Origin: Brachypodius melanocephalos | Taxonomy: Eukaryota > Chordata > Aves > Passeriformes > Pycnonotidae | Assembly: GCA_013398615.1 (NCBI GenBank) | Contig: VZSR01003803.1 | Span: forward strand, 6,667,475 to 6,731,474 | Direction: 5' to 3' | DNA length: 64,000 nucleotides | In this document: one piece after another, positions 1 to 12,299 of the stretch | Numbering within the stretch: position 1 is the first letter of the stretch | Layout: the number at the start of each line of letters is the position of its first letter | Made by a program: the position numbers and the translations under genes | Notes under the pieces: model-generated | Told to the model about the DNA's origin: nothing | Databases searched by the model: none | What the model saw: only the letters and a program-made list of their open reading frames with translations

Positions 1-2419
1 TTGATGTTGGGTTGTGGGACAACTAAGGACACTCCTCCGGGAGCTGAAAGACAAATGAGAGTGATGAGTCTGGAGGTGATGCTGCACCAACTGTCCAGAG
101 CAGGTTGGGACCTCTGGATGCTGGTGATTCATCTACCTATCTCAGTGATCTGTTTTAAGAGAGGATAGATGATGCTTTTCAATACCTTTTTCCTTCTGCT
201 TTTCATAAAACTAACATACATACTTGAAGACTAAATACACCTTTATAATTTGTGGTAGCAAAAATGCTTCCACCATAGAGGACACATAGTTGCATGTCTT
301 TCGATGTTTTAACACCCACATAGAAAGGGACTTTGGATAAGCACAACATTTTCTGAAAACTGACCAATGTTCTTTTGTTCATCAGTAACTGGCTTTCTTT
401 AAATATCCTGCATTTACATGGAAACTTTAGTCACTGTGTCCAAGGTAATCTATCATATTCATTAACTACCATCCCCCAAAAGCAAGGACTGTAGTAGGCA
501 TAAGTATGTGAAGCCTTGGCAAGGCCTTTGTCGTGTTTTCAGGATGTGTAATCAACATTAGAAATGTCAGCTTCTTAAAGGCAGCCAGTTAATAAGACAG
601 TGCAGATAAATCACATGTAACCAAAGGTACGCAGTTTCATGAGAAGCCAGGGACTTCATGTTCCTGATGATATCTGGCCAAAAATGCATATAAAAGAATA
701 TTTAATTCTCACCTACTTCCTCCTGATGTGATTACAGAGCTGTTCATGACAATGTGAAACTGAACTGATGGCTTAGTTTAATGTGTAACTGCAATAATTC
801 CTGCTTACATTTGGTCTTTCTGCATGAAGATTTGGATGAATACCAACATCAGAGTTTTAACTGGCATACATTTTTCCTTTTTACAAGTGGCTTGTTTGAA
901 ACCCTTGGCTAAAGACTGAAATCCTGTTATCTATCCACAAAAATCAAAGCAGACCAAAGGCAAGATAAAGCACAGAGTAAGGGTGAATGCCTTTTCCTGG
1001 TTTGGTTTGGAGCAGCTCACCTGCTCTACTCCCTTACTGTGGGAACAGGCTGACTGCAAGAGCAAAACAAAAAAAAAAAATGCTGACCTACAAATGTCTG
1101 TAACCCAGTGGGGGAGTGAGAATGAGACCCTCACCTACACTTACACTGCCCGAGTGCAAAGCAGGACACCTGGGGATGATCCTGGAGGTTCTGCAGTCTT
1201 CAGGGATAAGAATGATTAAGAAAGGCAAAGAAAAAAATCTCTAAGGGAAAAAAATATTTTTAAAAAATCTTAAAAAAGAGCACTCTATGGCCAAAATTCC
1301 ACAGCCACCACAAATGGAAGAGTTGGGTGAATTACAACCTGACTTCACTGTATTTGGGATCTGTAGCAGAATTCACTAACTCTGCTGGTCAGCATAAGGT
1401 AGGGGAGCTGAAGAAGCCAGTTCAATTGCCAAGCCTTCATGTACGGTACCAAATAGGATCTAGGCTTTTTCCAAGGTAACACTCCTGGGCTCCCCCCTTC
1501 ATAAGCATTTTTATATTCATGCTGCTCAGTCCTCCTGCAGGAACATCATGCTTTCCAGGCAGCTCAGTGCATCCTCAGCTGAGCTGTGATCTGCTGTTCA
1601 GCCTGTGTGCAGGAAAGACTAACCAGAGCTGTGAAAACGAGGTTTGTGCCAGCTACAGAAACAGAACAGCCGGGAACCTCTGGTAATCGCTGCAAATTGT
1701 TCCAATTGTTTTCTGGTCCATGCGTTTATTTAAAGGCCTTTCCCACTGTTTCTGACCAGACAGGAGCTGAGTGTCTCCCCTCAGTGATCCTTTCCTATTT
1801 TTTATAGAGGCTTTGTTTTGAATATGTGATTGCAAGGTAAATTAAAAAAAAAAAAAAATTCAAATCTTTCCATTAAATGATTTGCAAACATGTTCTGTCC
1901 CTATGTGGCATGCAAAGCTAGAACAAGCAGTGCAGTATCTAACCATTCAAAAATACTTTTGGTAGGCAGTGTGCCTAGATCACCTGAACCTGTCTAATTC
2001 AACAGAGCTGCACCAGGCTGGAGAGCAAACATCACACCCACATGCAGCACCCTACACGAGGTGTCTGCACTTTGCTGCTCGCAAAACCAGCCCCTTCACA
2101 CCCAGTAAAACTCGCACCCAGGAGAAGAGCGTACAGGGGCTGCTCAGAGCAGCTGAGTTTGCCATCCTGGCACGCTGCTCTACTCCAAAGTATTTGCCTG
2201 GCCAAGAGTCAAAGTGGGAAGTGCAGCTCTGCGTACCAGACCTGGCCGTGGCAACGCAGCGGGGCCTGCAGTGTGCTGGGCAGTGAGTGGGAAAGAAAAA
2301 GGCTGGCAGCGAATGGCCTCCACGCAGGAGCTCTAAACTGGGGGGGACAGCTCTAAAATGGGTCTCTGAAACCCTGCGGACTGTTTCTGCACCCTTCGGT
2401 GTCCTGCTTGTGCGTCGGT
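1..2419. other. Non-coding stretch, nothing recognised
   Basis: I see no exon with family resemblance, no RNA gene and no clear repeat here. The short open frames are interrupted, lack splice-consistent boundaries and resemble no protein I know. There is a short A run near 1069-1080 and another near 1843-1857. GC content rises toward the right end as the CpG island begins. Confidence 0.6.
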
Positions 2420-3235
2420 GATGTTGGTGGAGTGCCGTGACCAAACCAGACTCACTGGCGGCCCTCACACCCCGGTCCCCAGGCGAGGTGGGGTTGGCAG
2501 CAGCCTCCTTCAGGCCCCTAAGGGAGAGGACCGGCCGGCTCTGCGTGTTGCCCCATCCCCACTCACTCTCCGTGGGGTGCTGGGTTGGAACCCACCTTCC
2601 GTCCTCACCGCCGCGTTTCCCAGCGTGACCCGACATCCCTCGGGCTGTTTCCTAACCGGGCTTGTTTCCCCCTCCACTCCTTGTCCCCTCAGTTGCTGGA
2701 AAAGCCGCGCGGACACGGCGGCTGCTGGGGCCGCCCCTGCCGGGAGCGGGCGTGAGGCCGGGGCGTGGGGCGCTCCCCCCGCGGCCGAGCTGGTCCNNNN
2801 NNNNNNNNNNNNNNNNNNNNNNNNNNNNNNNNNNNNNNNNNNNNNNNNNNNNNNNNNNNNNNNNNNNNNNNNNNNNNNNNNNNNNNNNNNNNNNNNGCCC
2901 CGGGGGCTGCCTGCCCCAGGCCTCTCCCTCGCTTCTCACCCTCCTCTTCCCTCCGCTCCCGCCGCGGCGCCGGAGCTGCTCGCAGCTCCCCCCCGCAGCG
3001 GCCCCCGGGCGCTCCCCCGCCTCACACCCCGCGATCTCCGATCCGGGCTGGAGATGCAATTGGCTGAGAAAGGGAAGGCTCTGCCCGGCCGCCGGCCATC
3101 GCCCAGCCGGGAAATGAGCGCGATGGGCGGCCGCGGAGCCGCGGAGCCCTGCCCGGCCCTGCCGATGCCCGGCCGGAGCTTGAAGCCGGCAGCTGAGCCT
3201 GGGATCGGGTCTCCTGGCCGAGGAGGCTGGTTTTA
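2420..3235. promoter_or_regulatory. CpG island, probable promoter, with internal assembly gap
   Basis: This roughly 0.8-kb block is far richer in G, C and CpG than anything else in the window, with many GGGCGG/CCGCCC-like and CCGG-rich words. The flanks are AT-rich. Islands of this kind in vertebrates usually mark promoters of broadly expressed genes. Neither neighbouring gene starts here: the SLC5A7-like gene ends 11 kb to the right on the minus strand. The island may serve a gene leaving the window to the left on the minus strand, or a plus-strand transcript whose first exon ends at 3321. Long open frames cross it on both strands, but this is expected of GC-rich DNA and several run through the N block. 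I do not call a CDS. Confidence 0.65.
2797..2896. other. Assembly gap of exactly 100 N
   Basis: One hundred consecutive Ns sit inside the CpG island. A run of exactly 100 is a common placeholder for a gap of unknown size, and GC-rich avian promoters often drop out of assemblies. Real sequence is missing here, so the island is longer or more complex than shown. Confidence 0.95.
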
Positions 3236-3321
3236 AGTGTGATTTGGCATCCGCAAGGGAAATTTCACTTCGGGGTGTTAAAAGTGACTTTTTTGCTCCA
3301 AGAAGTCTGATGATGCTGCAG

Positions 3322-3327
3322 GTGAGA
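3322..3327 (+). other. Candidate splice donor ending an untranslated first exon
   Basis: CTGCAG followed by GTGAGA is a strong donor context about 90 bases downstream of the CpG island. If used, it would end a first exon transcribed from the island on the plus strand. Frames across the junction are short, so the exon would be non-coding or nearly so. No matching downstream coding exon was found on this strand before the ferroxidase exon at 57 kb, which has its own TATA box. This is a motif-level call only. Confidence 0.25.
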
Positions 3328-3329
3328 CA

Positions 3330-5465
3330 GGGATGGGGAGAGGGCTGGAGAGCAGCACCTGTGTGTCCCCAGAGATCGAGTCAGACGACCACGCTGGAAA
3401 ATGAACCTGGTTCCCATTCCAGAGTACTCGGCACATGCACTAGGTGCTCCTCTCTTCCTTCGATTGTCGTCCAGAGGAGGTCCCCAGCAATCCTTGTACT
3501 TCTTTCAAAAGCACCGGACAGTGTGAGATGGTGGGAAACACGATCAAAAAACATGAGAGGGTCCCAATCTTGAAAATTCATCCTTGCTCAGAGGCGTCGT
3601 TTTATATGGCTACCGGAAGGCAAATACACCCTCAGAAGACCTGCACCCCTGACCAGGGAAAGAGTTACACATCAGATTAGCCTTTTAAAAAATTTATTTT
3701 CCATTCTCTTTCTTGCATTTCCCTCTCCTCAAGTTTTCTTTAATAGAGTTGTGGATTAAGGAGAGACGTTTCAGAGTGCAGGTCATCACAGGCTCCTCAG
3801 GATGAGTGTGAGGAAAGGGCAATCACCCAGGCCACAAGGGACAGCTGACATCTGCCCAAGCTGCCTGCTCTGCATAGCCACTTACCTCTTGCACTGTATG
3901 GAACAATGCAGGTTTCCTTATGAACTGTCTGGCTGTGAGGAGAACAGGCGAGTCCCACGGGGCGTCTGGATGGCCGGAGGGTAACTCTGGGCAGAAGGCT
4001 GAGCAGGAGTGAGGTTTGTGCCATGCTCAGCTTCAGGGGACCCACTCCTGCTGGGGCTTTTCAACCAAGTGTGATGCTGTCATGTGCTGCCATGCTCTAT
4101 ATGGCATTACAGCTTCTTTCATGCACATCTCAGGGGGCCTTCCAGGACTTAAGTCATGCCTTGACAAGAGACAGTGCAATGGACTGTCTCTTGGACTCCA
4201 GAGCTCTGATTTTGTTCAGATGCAGAAAAATCACCAGCCTCACCAACTTCTGATGCATCTCCTGAAGCTTCAGCGATGATACCCAGATGAAGGCGCAGGG
4301 AAAGAGAGGTCAGGTGAGGATGTACTGCCCAAGTGTTTGATCCCATATAGGTTTTGCAGCCTGCCATGGTGCTGGGGTTGCCTGAGGTGTGATTGCACTC
4401 AATCTGCAGAGGCAGGCCATGAACTGCTTCCCTTCCATCTTGTCTGTCTGAGCTGCTCCTGTGCTTTGCCAAATTCCCTCTGCTGTATCAGGCCAACATT
4501 GTGCCTGGGTGTCCCTGCTGAAAATGTAATTGCATGAAAAAGTGTGTAGTGGTTCCGCTGGGAGAGATTCTGTCAGACGAAGTTTCTTCCTGATCCTATC
4601 ACTTTATGGCAGTTTTATTCCTCAGAGCATTAAAGAAGGTCTCGTGGTGATGTGACTTTCTGTAATTTTCCTTTTTTATTTCTTTCAGACTTTATTTAAA
4701 TTATTTTTGAGCTTGTGGCTCAGTGACCTATTTTGGCAGCACAACTTATGAGCTATAGTCTCATATAAAATTAATTGAACCCTGCATATTTTAAATGTAT
4801 CAAACGGATTGCATTGAGTAAATGCACTCTGTTGGAAAGACAGGTGTTAGTAATGAAGTTGATATACAGGCTTGGAGCTCCTCTCAAATTTTGGCAGTTT
4901 TGGCCACCATAGGTCAAATGTTCAGTCCTGTGATACAAAGAAGTCCCATGTTTGTGTTCAGCATCAATAATTAACAGCAGAGAACTTTCAAATTCCTTCT
5001 TTTTATAGGGAAAATTATAAAGTATCTAGAGGTTTTTTTTTTTTAATAAAAACTGCACCTCAAGAAATGTGTATCACAAAGTGCTCAGCATTAAGAAAGC
5101 ATTTAATCGAGCTGTTGTTATAAACCATACTTATTTGAAAGCTGGCTGGTTCCAATCTCCCTGAGAGTCCCTTGGAAGCAGTGCTTCCTCCCTCTGTGCT
5201 GCAAACTTCCCCCCTGCAAGGGAGGAGGTTTCTCTTAGGCAGAAATGCATTGGGGTGTGAAATGGCAGTGCTGAGTGAGAGCTGGGCAGGGTGGGGGCCC
5301 ACTGGCAAGGCAGGGGAGCAGCAGAGGGCAGGGACAATTTTTAGGGCAGTTTTCTTGCCTGCAGCCTGTGGAGAAGTGTGGCCATATGAGCTGCACTGTG
5401 GGGGTTGATGCTGGAGGCCATGGGGTGCAGGCCCATCAACAAGTGACTACAGAGAGAATCACTTG
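3330..5465. other. Non-coding stretch, nothing recognised
   Basis: No exon, RNA gene or clearly identifiable repeat is seen. There is a short T run near 5033-5044. Confidence 0.55.
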
Positions 5466-5469
5466 GCTT

Positions 5470-5695
5470 CAAGGAATCATAGAATCAATTTGGCTGGAAG
5501 ATATCATCAAGCCAACCATTAACCCAGCACTGCCAAGTCCACCACTAAACCATGCCCATAGGACCCACATCTACATGCCTTTTAAAAACCTCCAACATGG
5601 TGACTCCACCATTTTCCTGGTCAGCCTGTTCAAGTGGTTGAGAACCCTTTCAGAGAAGCAATTTTTAGTACTGTCCTCTGGCATAACCTGAAGTA
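5470..5695 (-). repeat. CR1 LINE 3' end, reverse orientation
   Basis: The stretch begins with AATCATAGAATCA and continues with words typical of the complement of a CR1 3' end: a 'catcaagccaaccattaa' word, 'cagcactgccaagtcca', 'ttaaaaacctccaacatgg' and 'cctgttcaagtggttga'. CR1 copies are almost always 5'-truncated, which fits this fragment. It is diverged and has no coding capacity. Confidence 0.85.
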
Positions 5696-5699
5696 ATTT

Positions 5700-7240
5700 T
5701 CTCTTGTACTGATGATGGCTGGATTATTGATTAGCAACCAATCTAACTGAATTTAACCTTGATGTTTGACCCCTCTGAGTCCCCCCAGCACCTGCCTGCC
5801 TCTCAGCACCCCAAAGGCAATGGGGGATGAGCTTCAGCAGACATCACCTGCTGTTGGGCTGGGGTTTGAAGAGGATGCTGTGAACATCCTGGGCTTTGGT
5901 GCTTGGGCATCGGTGCAAGGCTTCAGCGGGGGAGATATTTCTGCCAGGTGTGAGTGAAGGGATGCACCCTGCCTGGCTCGTCTGCAGAATTTGGTAGCTA
6001 ACTCAGGGTAACTTTACAGAACAGCCAGACTGAAGTGTTATTCCTAATTTTACTTACCTTGGCATATTCATGATGTATTTTCCTAACAAAGCTGTTTATT
6101 AAAATCCTGTCCAACCACATTCAGGTGGGGCTAATGATATGCCTCTCCAGGTTGTAGGATTTTCATCCATTAATGCTGCTCTTCTGGTTTTATTTTTCTC
6201 TGCTTGTCAATCAGCAGTTTTAGGAAACGTGAATGTATCAAGTAATATAATACACACTGTAAAAAACTGGGTTGTCTTTGTTTAATTATAAAGTGGCCTT
6301 TAGCTACCAGGCTCTGGGAATGACTTACAAAGTCTGTAAAAGATTTAGTCTGCCATTCCTACCCTGCTGTAGGCATCTACAGATTTTACTGCTTCATGCT
6401 CAGTATTTTAAGTGTTCCTTCCCCTTCCCTTTGCTTATTTCCATTATTTTAAATGTTTTTTTCCTTTCTTCTCATTGCCAAATGTGAAACAACAGTCTCT
6501 GAAGTTTGTCTGGAGGGCCTGCTTTCTCTTTCTGGTGCCATTAATAATGGAACAAAACCACATTAACGATTGCTACAACAGCCAGATAGGAGCCAGAAAG
6601 CTCCTTTTGCTCTCTAATATGCTTCATGAGTACTCTGAAGTGCTTTATACAGAGGGTTTGCCTTTTTTTTTTTTCTCACCCTTTTGCATTGATGTGTTTT
6701 TTGGACGTAATAAAATGCTTGACCTTGTCTTTTGCTGAAGAAAAGATAAAAATCACCAGAGTTAAATATTCAAAGAGATTGCAGACCTGAGATGGCTCTT
6801 CAGAGGTAATTTCATCCTGCAAGAAACCACGGGAGAAAACTCAGTGAAGAAATGTTAACAGTGACTGCAGGGCATTGCATCTGCCTGGTCAGATGGGCTG
6901 CAGAGGCTGCTCACCATTGTTTTTGGTTGATGATGCAGTGAGCTGGCAAACAGCTGGCAGAGAGCAGGAGGGAGCTGCAGGCTTCCAAACCAGCAAAGAA
7001 ATGTGCACCTGGCACAGGAGTAGTCAAAAAATAGGTAACACTCTACAGGCCCCTCCTCTTGAACATGAGGTTAGTCATCCAGGCTTAGCTTATTCTGGTC
7101 TTCTGGAAATGAGAAGAACATTTCTTGTGAGGTCTTGGTGTGTAAAAACATGCCTTCCATTTGTAGAAGATGAAAAACGACTTTGCAGCATCTGAAGTAG
7201 AACCTGGTCAAATCTGCCTTTGCATGTTAGTGGGGTTTTT
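5700..7240. other. Non-coding stretch, nothing recognised
   Basis: The stretch is AT-rich with pyrimidine-rich patches around 6415-6480 and 6660-6680. There are no supported exons or RNA genes. Confidence 0.55.
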
Positions 7241-7247
7241 TTGTTGG

Positions 7248-7273
7248 TTTTTTTTTTTTTTTTTTTTTTTTTT
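7248..7273. repeat. Homopolymer T run of 26
   Basis: Twenty-six consecutive Ts are preceded by a G/T-rich lead. It could be a decayed poly(A) tail of a minus-strand retroposon lying to its right, but no recognisable retroposed body follows. A simple-sequence origin is equally likely, and the length may be inaccurate in the assembly. Confidence 0.8.
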
Positions 7274-7489
7274 GCAAAGGCACAGTACAAAAAGCCCCTT
7301 TCTTACCTCAAATCAATCAATAGCTGTAAGAAGAAAGACAGTGGGCAGTTCTGGTCTGTCAGCATTAATCCGCTTTTTTTAGCTATCTAGACTGCCTAAA
7401 TTTTCTTGTGGGTTTGGCCTGTGGGTTTGCAGGTTAGGGAAATAGTGGAAAAAGAATCGAATGATGATGCAGAAATGTTTGTTTGAGAT

Positions 7490-7546
7490 GTTTATCTGAG
7501 AATGCACAGATGCTTAGTAGAAGCATCTGTGCATTCTCAGATAAAC
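7490..7546. repeat. Perfect 26-bp inverted repeat with 5-nt spacer
   Basis: The left arm at 7490-7515 is the exact reverse complement of the right arm at 7521-7546, separated by AGTAG. The arms read GTTTATCTGAGAATGCACAG and onward. Just to the right, two imperfect direct copies of a 'GCAGCACAGATAAAC'-type unit begin at about 7549 and 7571, so the right-arm end sequence ATAAAC recurs. A single-stranded copy would fold into a very stable hairpin. No coding context is present. Confidence 0.95.
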
Positions 7547-7839
7547 GTTTGCAGCACAGATAAACATCTTGCAGCACAGAGACATTTGGAAACAGCTTTT
7601 ATCAAATGGGAGGCGCTGAAAGCACAGCTTTGAACGGGGATGGCTGACATCAGCCTGTGGGGTGCTGTTGTGGCAGTAAATGTCTTCTGAGACAATACAT
7701 CCTCCCTCTATATTCACAGAGAGTGAATATTCCCATATTCTTTCAATGGGAAACCAAAGCACAAAGTTGCCTTTTTTTTTTTTTTCCTAGGGAGTTTATA
7801 TCAAAAGAGAAAATAAATCCTCACTATCTTGAGTCTCTT

Positions 7840-8410
7840 AGGTGGTCATTATCCTGCCTCTCTGAGCAACCTGTTCTAGTATTTCCCCATCCTCACTGTA
7901 ATTTTTTTTTCCTTATATCTAATTGAAATTGAATCTCCTCCAATTTAAAATCAATACCCCTTTTCCTTTCACTACACCTGCTCCTTGGCCTTCCTCACTG
8001 TATCTTTACACACCTAAGCAGTGTCACTGTACTCTTCCCAGGATATCTGTTCCTGCTTCACTGCCTGTGCATTTTCTTCTTGCTCTTTAGTTTCTCTAGC
8101 AGGTCTTGACTCAGTTGTGATGGTCTCTTGCCTTCCTTTCCTGATTTCTTATACTTGGGGATTGAGAGCTCTTATGCTCTATGAAAAATGTCCTTTAAGA
8201 TCTCTCAGCTCTCTTCTGCTCCTTTGCCCCTGAGGGCAGTTTTCCACAGGGGTCCTGTTGATTGGAAGTTATTTTTCCTAAAATTCAGGGTCCTGATTCT
8301 ATTCTTCGCCTGACCTTTATCCCTCAGGATGTGAACTCTGCTAGTGCATTATCACTGCAGCCCACGCTGCCTCCAGTCTTGATGTCGCTGATTGACTTCT
8401 GTTGTAGTGG
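7840..8410 (-). repeat. Diverged CR1-related repeat, reverse orientation
   Basis: The left part (about 7840-7985) reads like the complement of a CR1 3' region: 'gcctctctgagcaacctgtt', 'ccatcctcactgtaa', 'ccttatatctaattgaa' and 'ccttttcctttcactaca'. The part from about 8240 to 8400, with 'ccacaggggtcctgttgatt', 'atcactgcagcccacgctg' and 'ctccagtcttgatgtc', resembles further repeat sequence that I recall from sauropsid genomes, but I cannot name its subfamily. The two parts may be one element or two adjacent ones. Confidence 0.5.
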
Positions 8411-8419
8411 TAAAAATAA

Positions 8420-11400
8420 AGTAAAAAATAACACAGTTCCAATTAAATAAAATAATTATGTTCCACTTTGGACACCAGAAGGTCAGTCATTCCTACAACC
8501 CTTCACCTCACATCAATGTCCCAAGTCAGTGTCTACTGGTTAGTGTTATACCATACAAAGAATATACAAGAGGAGCCTTTATCACAAGGAAAAATCTGAC
8601 CATTTTCCAGCTTTCTAGTTCAACTTTGCTCACCCATGGTATTTTTCATGTTGTTCATTATCAATATAAATATTTTCAATTGCAGAATTCAGCAAAGTGA
8701 ATGACATGTCTATCCACTGTGTGCAGAATGAAAACAATCTCAAAAAAGGGAAGGGAGAAAAAGTCCAAAAAGGTGTCTTCATTTCTATCCTTTTTCCCCC
8801 TCTTTTTTCCCCTTTTGTCCTCTCTATTGCTGTCCATTACCAGAATAACACAAGCTATTTTCATCTCAAGTCTTGGGATACTCCAGGTGCTCAAGCCTCT
8901 CTCTCATCTCTGATTTGATCACTGTCCTAAGATGTAGAATATGTTCATTTTATCTTAATCTGATATGTATAGATTGAAAGACAAATAAAATTAAACATGA
9001 GTAGTAATTAGGAAAAGCAATAATTAAGCATGATTAAGTTGGTCTAGTTGAAATGGACTGTTTAAATATTCACACTTCAGTCTTAACCACACTTTTTATG
9101 TGGATCAGCTAAACAGTTCTCCAATTCCTTTGGCCTAAATTTGGTGCAAAGTATTTACTTTGACCTGCCCTGTCAACACAGCTGTGTCCTCATGACGTCT
9201 GAGCTGCAAAAAGCAGAACTGTTTTTTTCTACCACTGATTAGGCTCACCATGGATTTGCTGAAGCACCGAGCAGGGGCTGCCACAGGGTCTCTCTAGAGA
9301 GCCAGACTCAATGATCCTCACTGCATGCAACCTCCTTGTCTGTGCTGGTTCCTGTGCCTGGACACAGCACCTGCAAGGCAGCTGGGAATACAGAGCACTG
9401 AAGTGAATTGAATTGAGCCTGTCTGGCCCTGCAGTGCAGCGGCTGAAGCATGTCAGGCATGTGGCCTTTCAAATAATGACTGTGATTGAGCAATGGTGGT
9501 GTAATTATGGTGTCACCCGTGGAAACAAGTACAGATAACTCAGGGCAGTCACAGCTCAGACCCTTGCACAGGCACAGTGGATGGTTTCTGCCTGGAGCAC
9601 CACACATGGACATCACAACATCAGTTATAGCCTTGGCCTTATGCCCCACCTTAGCCTATGTGTGTGGAGGACTTAAAACTGCTCCCAACACACCAGAGAT
9701 GGAAACTTGATTTCTCAGTGGAGGATGGGTAGGTGGCTGCTGGAGGAGGTCATGCAGCATCATCACTGAGAAGAGGCTTTCTTCCCTCATCTTTGGACAG
9801 ATTGCTTGGGGTCCAGGATACAGAGAGTCTGCTGATGGAGGGCCCAGTTTAGATTTAGAAATCCAAATCACACTGTGTTCTTGACTTCTTATTGTTGTAG
9901 TTCAAAGGTGGCAAGCAGGGCTCTGAGTAATGTCAGCTTTAAGATAGAAGAGGCAGTGGTTACCTCAGTGGTACCTGATTGCTCATCTCCAGCAGAGCTG
10001 GGAGATGAAAGGCATAAACAACATTACTGACATTTGTCAGCCTGAACTCTGGGCTGGACATCAGATACCCTAGGGCTACACTGAATGGATTCCTCTTAAA
10101 ACAGAGGCACAACTTTGAGAAAGGCTTCCACTTTCACTGTAGCATTTTCAGTGATAGCAAATCCACCTCAGCCCTTGCCAACTTGCTCTATTTAATGGAT
10201 TTTACATTTAAAATGCTGAGCCTCATTTATAGTCTTAATTTGGCTAGTTTTAACTTCCAGACACTGAATGTTGTCACAAACTCTGCCTGTGAGGGGAAAA
10301 AAAAAAAAAAGATACAAAGTAGTAGGAGCATGCTGTGGGTAAGATTGATCTTACCTAAATCTCGACATTGCAGTGCTTAGCATCACTCAGACCTTGCTTT
10401 GAGTACAACACAGCCAACAGTTGGTTTTAGGCTGTGATACACTTGATCTGTCTATAGACACCTGCATTAGACTGTCCATGAACCCATACTGGTTTAACGA
10501 GCTCAGCACACAATGTGGACTGCTCCTCATTGCCCACCCAGTCACTGGTAAGTGCAGTTCCGTAGCACAATGCCAAGAATCACCCTCACTAGAGGTTCTG
10601 GTACTGGATGGTAATTTCCTACTTGTAATTACATTTCAAACCTGCCAGTTGCTAATCTGCCTAATGCACATGGCATTGATTTTGTATGATTCTTCTTTCT
10701 TAATCAAATTTCAGTCTGATACCATCTCAGATGCTCAAAGACGAATTGTAAAAATGTCAAAGAAAGGCAAGACAATGGAAGCCTCAGGCTATCTCAGTGG
10801 ATCCTGCCAGCCCAGGCAACAATAGAGTACTGCTGGATGCTGGTGTTTGCTGCTTTGTGTAGCAGCTGTCTAGGCTGAGAAAAGTTAATGAAAACTGAAA
10901 CTGTACAGAGTCATTGTCATGGACAGTTCTAAGGGTCAAAGGAGGTAAATCCACATGTGGAGAGGTAGACTGGGGCCCTCCAGTGCCCAAGTGAATTTTT
11001 CTATAAAGGAGGGAAAGAAAAACAAGGGAATACTACACTGGAGGCTGTAACCCATGAACAGAATGGCTTCATGGAAGCTGGGTCATTATCCCCCATGCTA
11101 GCAGCACCTCAAGGACCTTGGGTCTGCTGGACTGGAACAACTAGGCATTTGGGCATTAAGTATAGGACAGAAGTACTTTTGTATTTATTTTACTTGCAGC
11201 TAATTGCTTCCAAAACTTTGTCTGACCTTGATGAATGTTTTCTTTTTAAGCTTGCTGGGGGATGTTCAGAGGAGAGAGTCATATAAGGATGGAAAATGGT
11301 AAACATTCATGAGAGTTACAGTAATTGTGTCTTTGCCATTTTCCTCTATTCACACAAAGCAGAGTGCTGTTAGTGGTATGAAATTTAGGGAAGCTTTGCA

Positions 11401-11695
11401 AGGGCTAAATATGGCTGAGTATGCCAGATACCCCGACAGCAAAGACTCTGGTGTTTGAAGTCTCTGCGAGTTTCTGTGGTGATGCTGGGTGGTAACATGA
11501 TGGCAGTGGTGACACTCTTCAGCAGTGTCCTTTGCTGCTCTCTCAGAAAGCTGTGTATCTATTACCTGCCATGCCAAGCCTGCTAGCACACTTCAATATC
11601 AGTTTCTGGGTCTCTGCAGGGTAAAAGCAGGAGAAGTTGAGCACAACAGTGGAGTGAAGAGGTATCTCCAGATTTAAGCATTTGCCTGTTAGAGC
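8420..11695. other. Non-coding stretch, nothing recognised
   Basis: Contains an A run at about 10299-10312. No exon with splice sites and family resemblance was found on either strand. Confidence 0.55.
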
Positions 11696-11699
11696 TGCT

Positions 11700-12298
11700 A
11701 TGTGAGATGGATCCCAGGCTGCATCCAAAGCAGCGTGGCCTGCAGTGCAAGGGTGGGGATTCTGCCCCTCTGCTCTGCTCTGGTGAGACCCTACCTGCAG
11801 TGCTGCATCCAGCTCTGGGGTCCCAGCACGGAAAAGATGTACTGGGTCGGTCCAGAGGAAGCTACAAAGGTGATCACAGGGATGGAGCACCTCTCCTATG
11901 GAGGCAGTGTGAGAGATTCGGGGTTGCTCAGCTTGGAGGAGAGAAAGCTCCACGGAGTCCTTATTGTGGCTGTCAAGTACCTTAAGGGGGCTTATAAAAA
12001 GGAGGGAAGGGGACTTTTTGCATGAACAGATAGTGATAGCACAAGGGGCAGTATTTTTAAAATGGAAGAGGGTATTTTTAGATTAGGTAATAATTTTTTT
12101 ACTCAAAGGTTGGTGAGGCACAGGAACAGGTTGCCCAGGGAAGTTGTGGATGCCCAGTCCCTGGAAGTGTTCAAGGCCAGGTTGAAGGGGACCTTGAGGA
12201 ACCTTACCTAATAAGTGGCATCCCTGCCCATGGCAGAGTGCTTGGAACTAGATGATCATTAAGGTCTTTTCCAAGCCCTTAACATTCTGTGGCTGTAT
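11700..12298 (+). repeat. CR1 LINE fragment with intact 3' end region
   Basis: The fragment includes the end of the CR1 reverse transcriptase frame, with 'ctctggtgagaccctacc', 'tgcatccagctctgggg', 'gtccagaggaagctacaaag' and 'gcttggaggagagaaagct'. It then runs into the 3' untranslated part with 'ggaacaggttgcccaggga', 'gtccctggaagtgttcaagg', 'ccctgcccatggcagag' and the terminal 'ttccaagcccttaacattct'. Internal stops and indels show that it is dead. It is the longest CR1 copy in the window. Confidence 0.9.
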
Positions 12299-12299
12299 G

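Noticed and set aside
2052..3236. Several long open frames on both strands across the CpG island
   Set aside because: They are proline/arginine/glycine-rich products of GC-rich DNA and overlap one another on both strands. Some run through the N block, and none has a known domain or a coherent splice structure.
7490..7546. MicroRNA gene at the perfect hairpin
   Set aside because: The stem is perfect but only 26 bp, with no pairing in the flanks. Typical precursors have longer, imperfect stems with a larger loop. Kept as an inverted repeat only.
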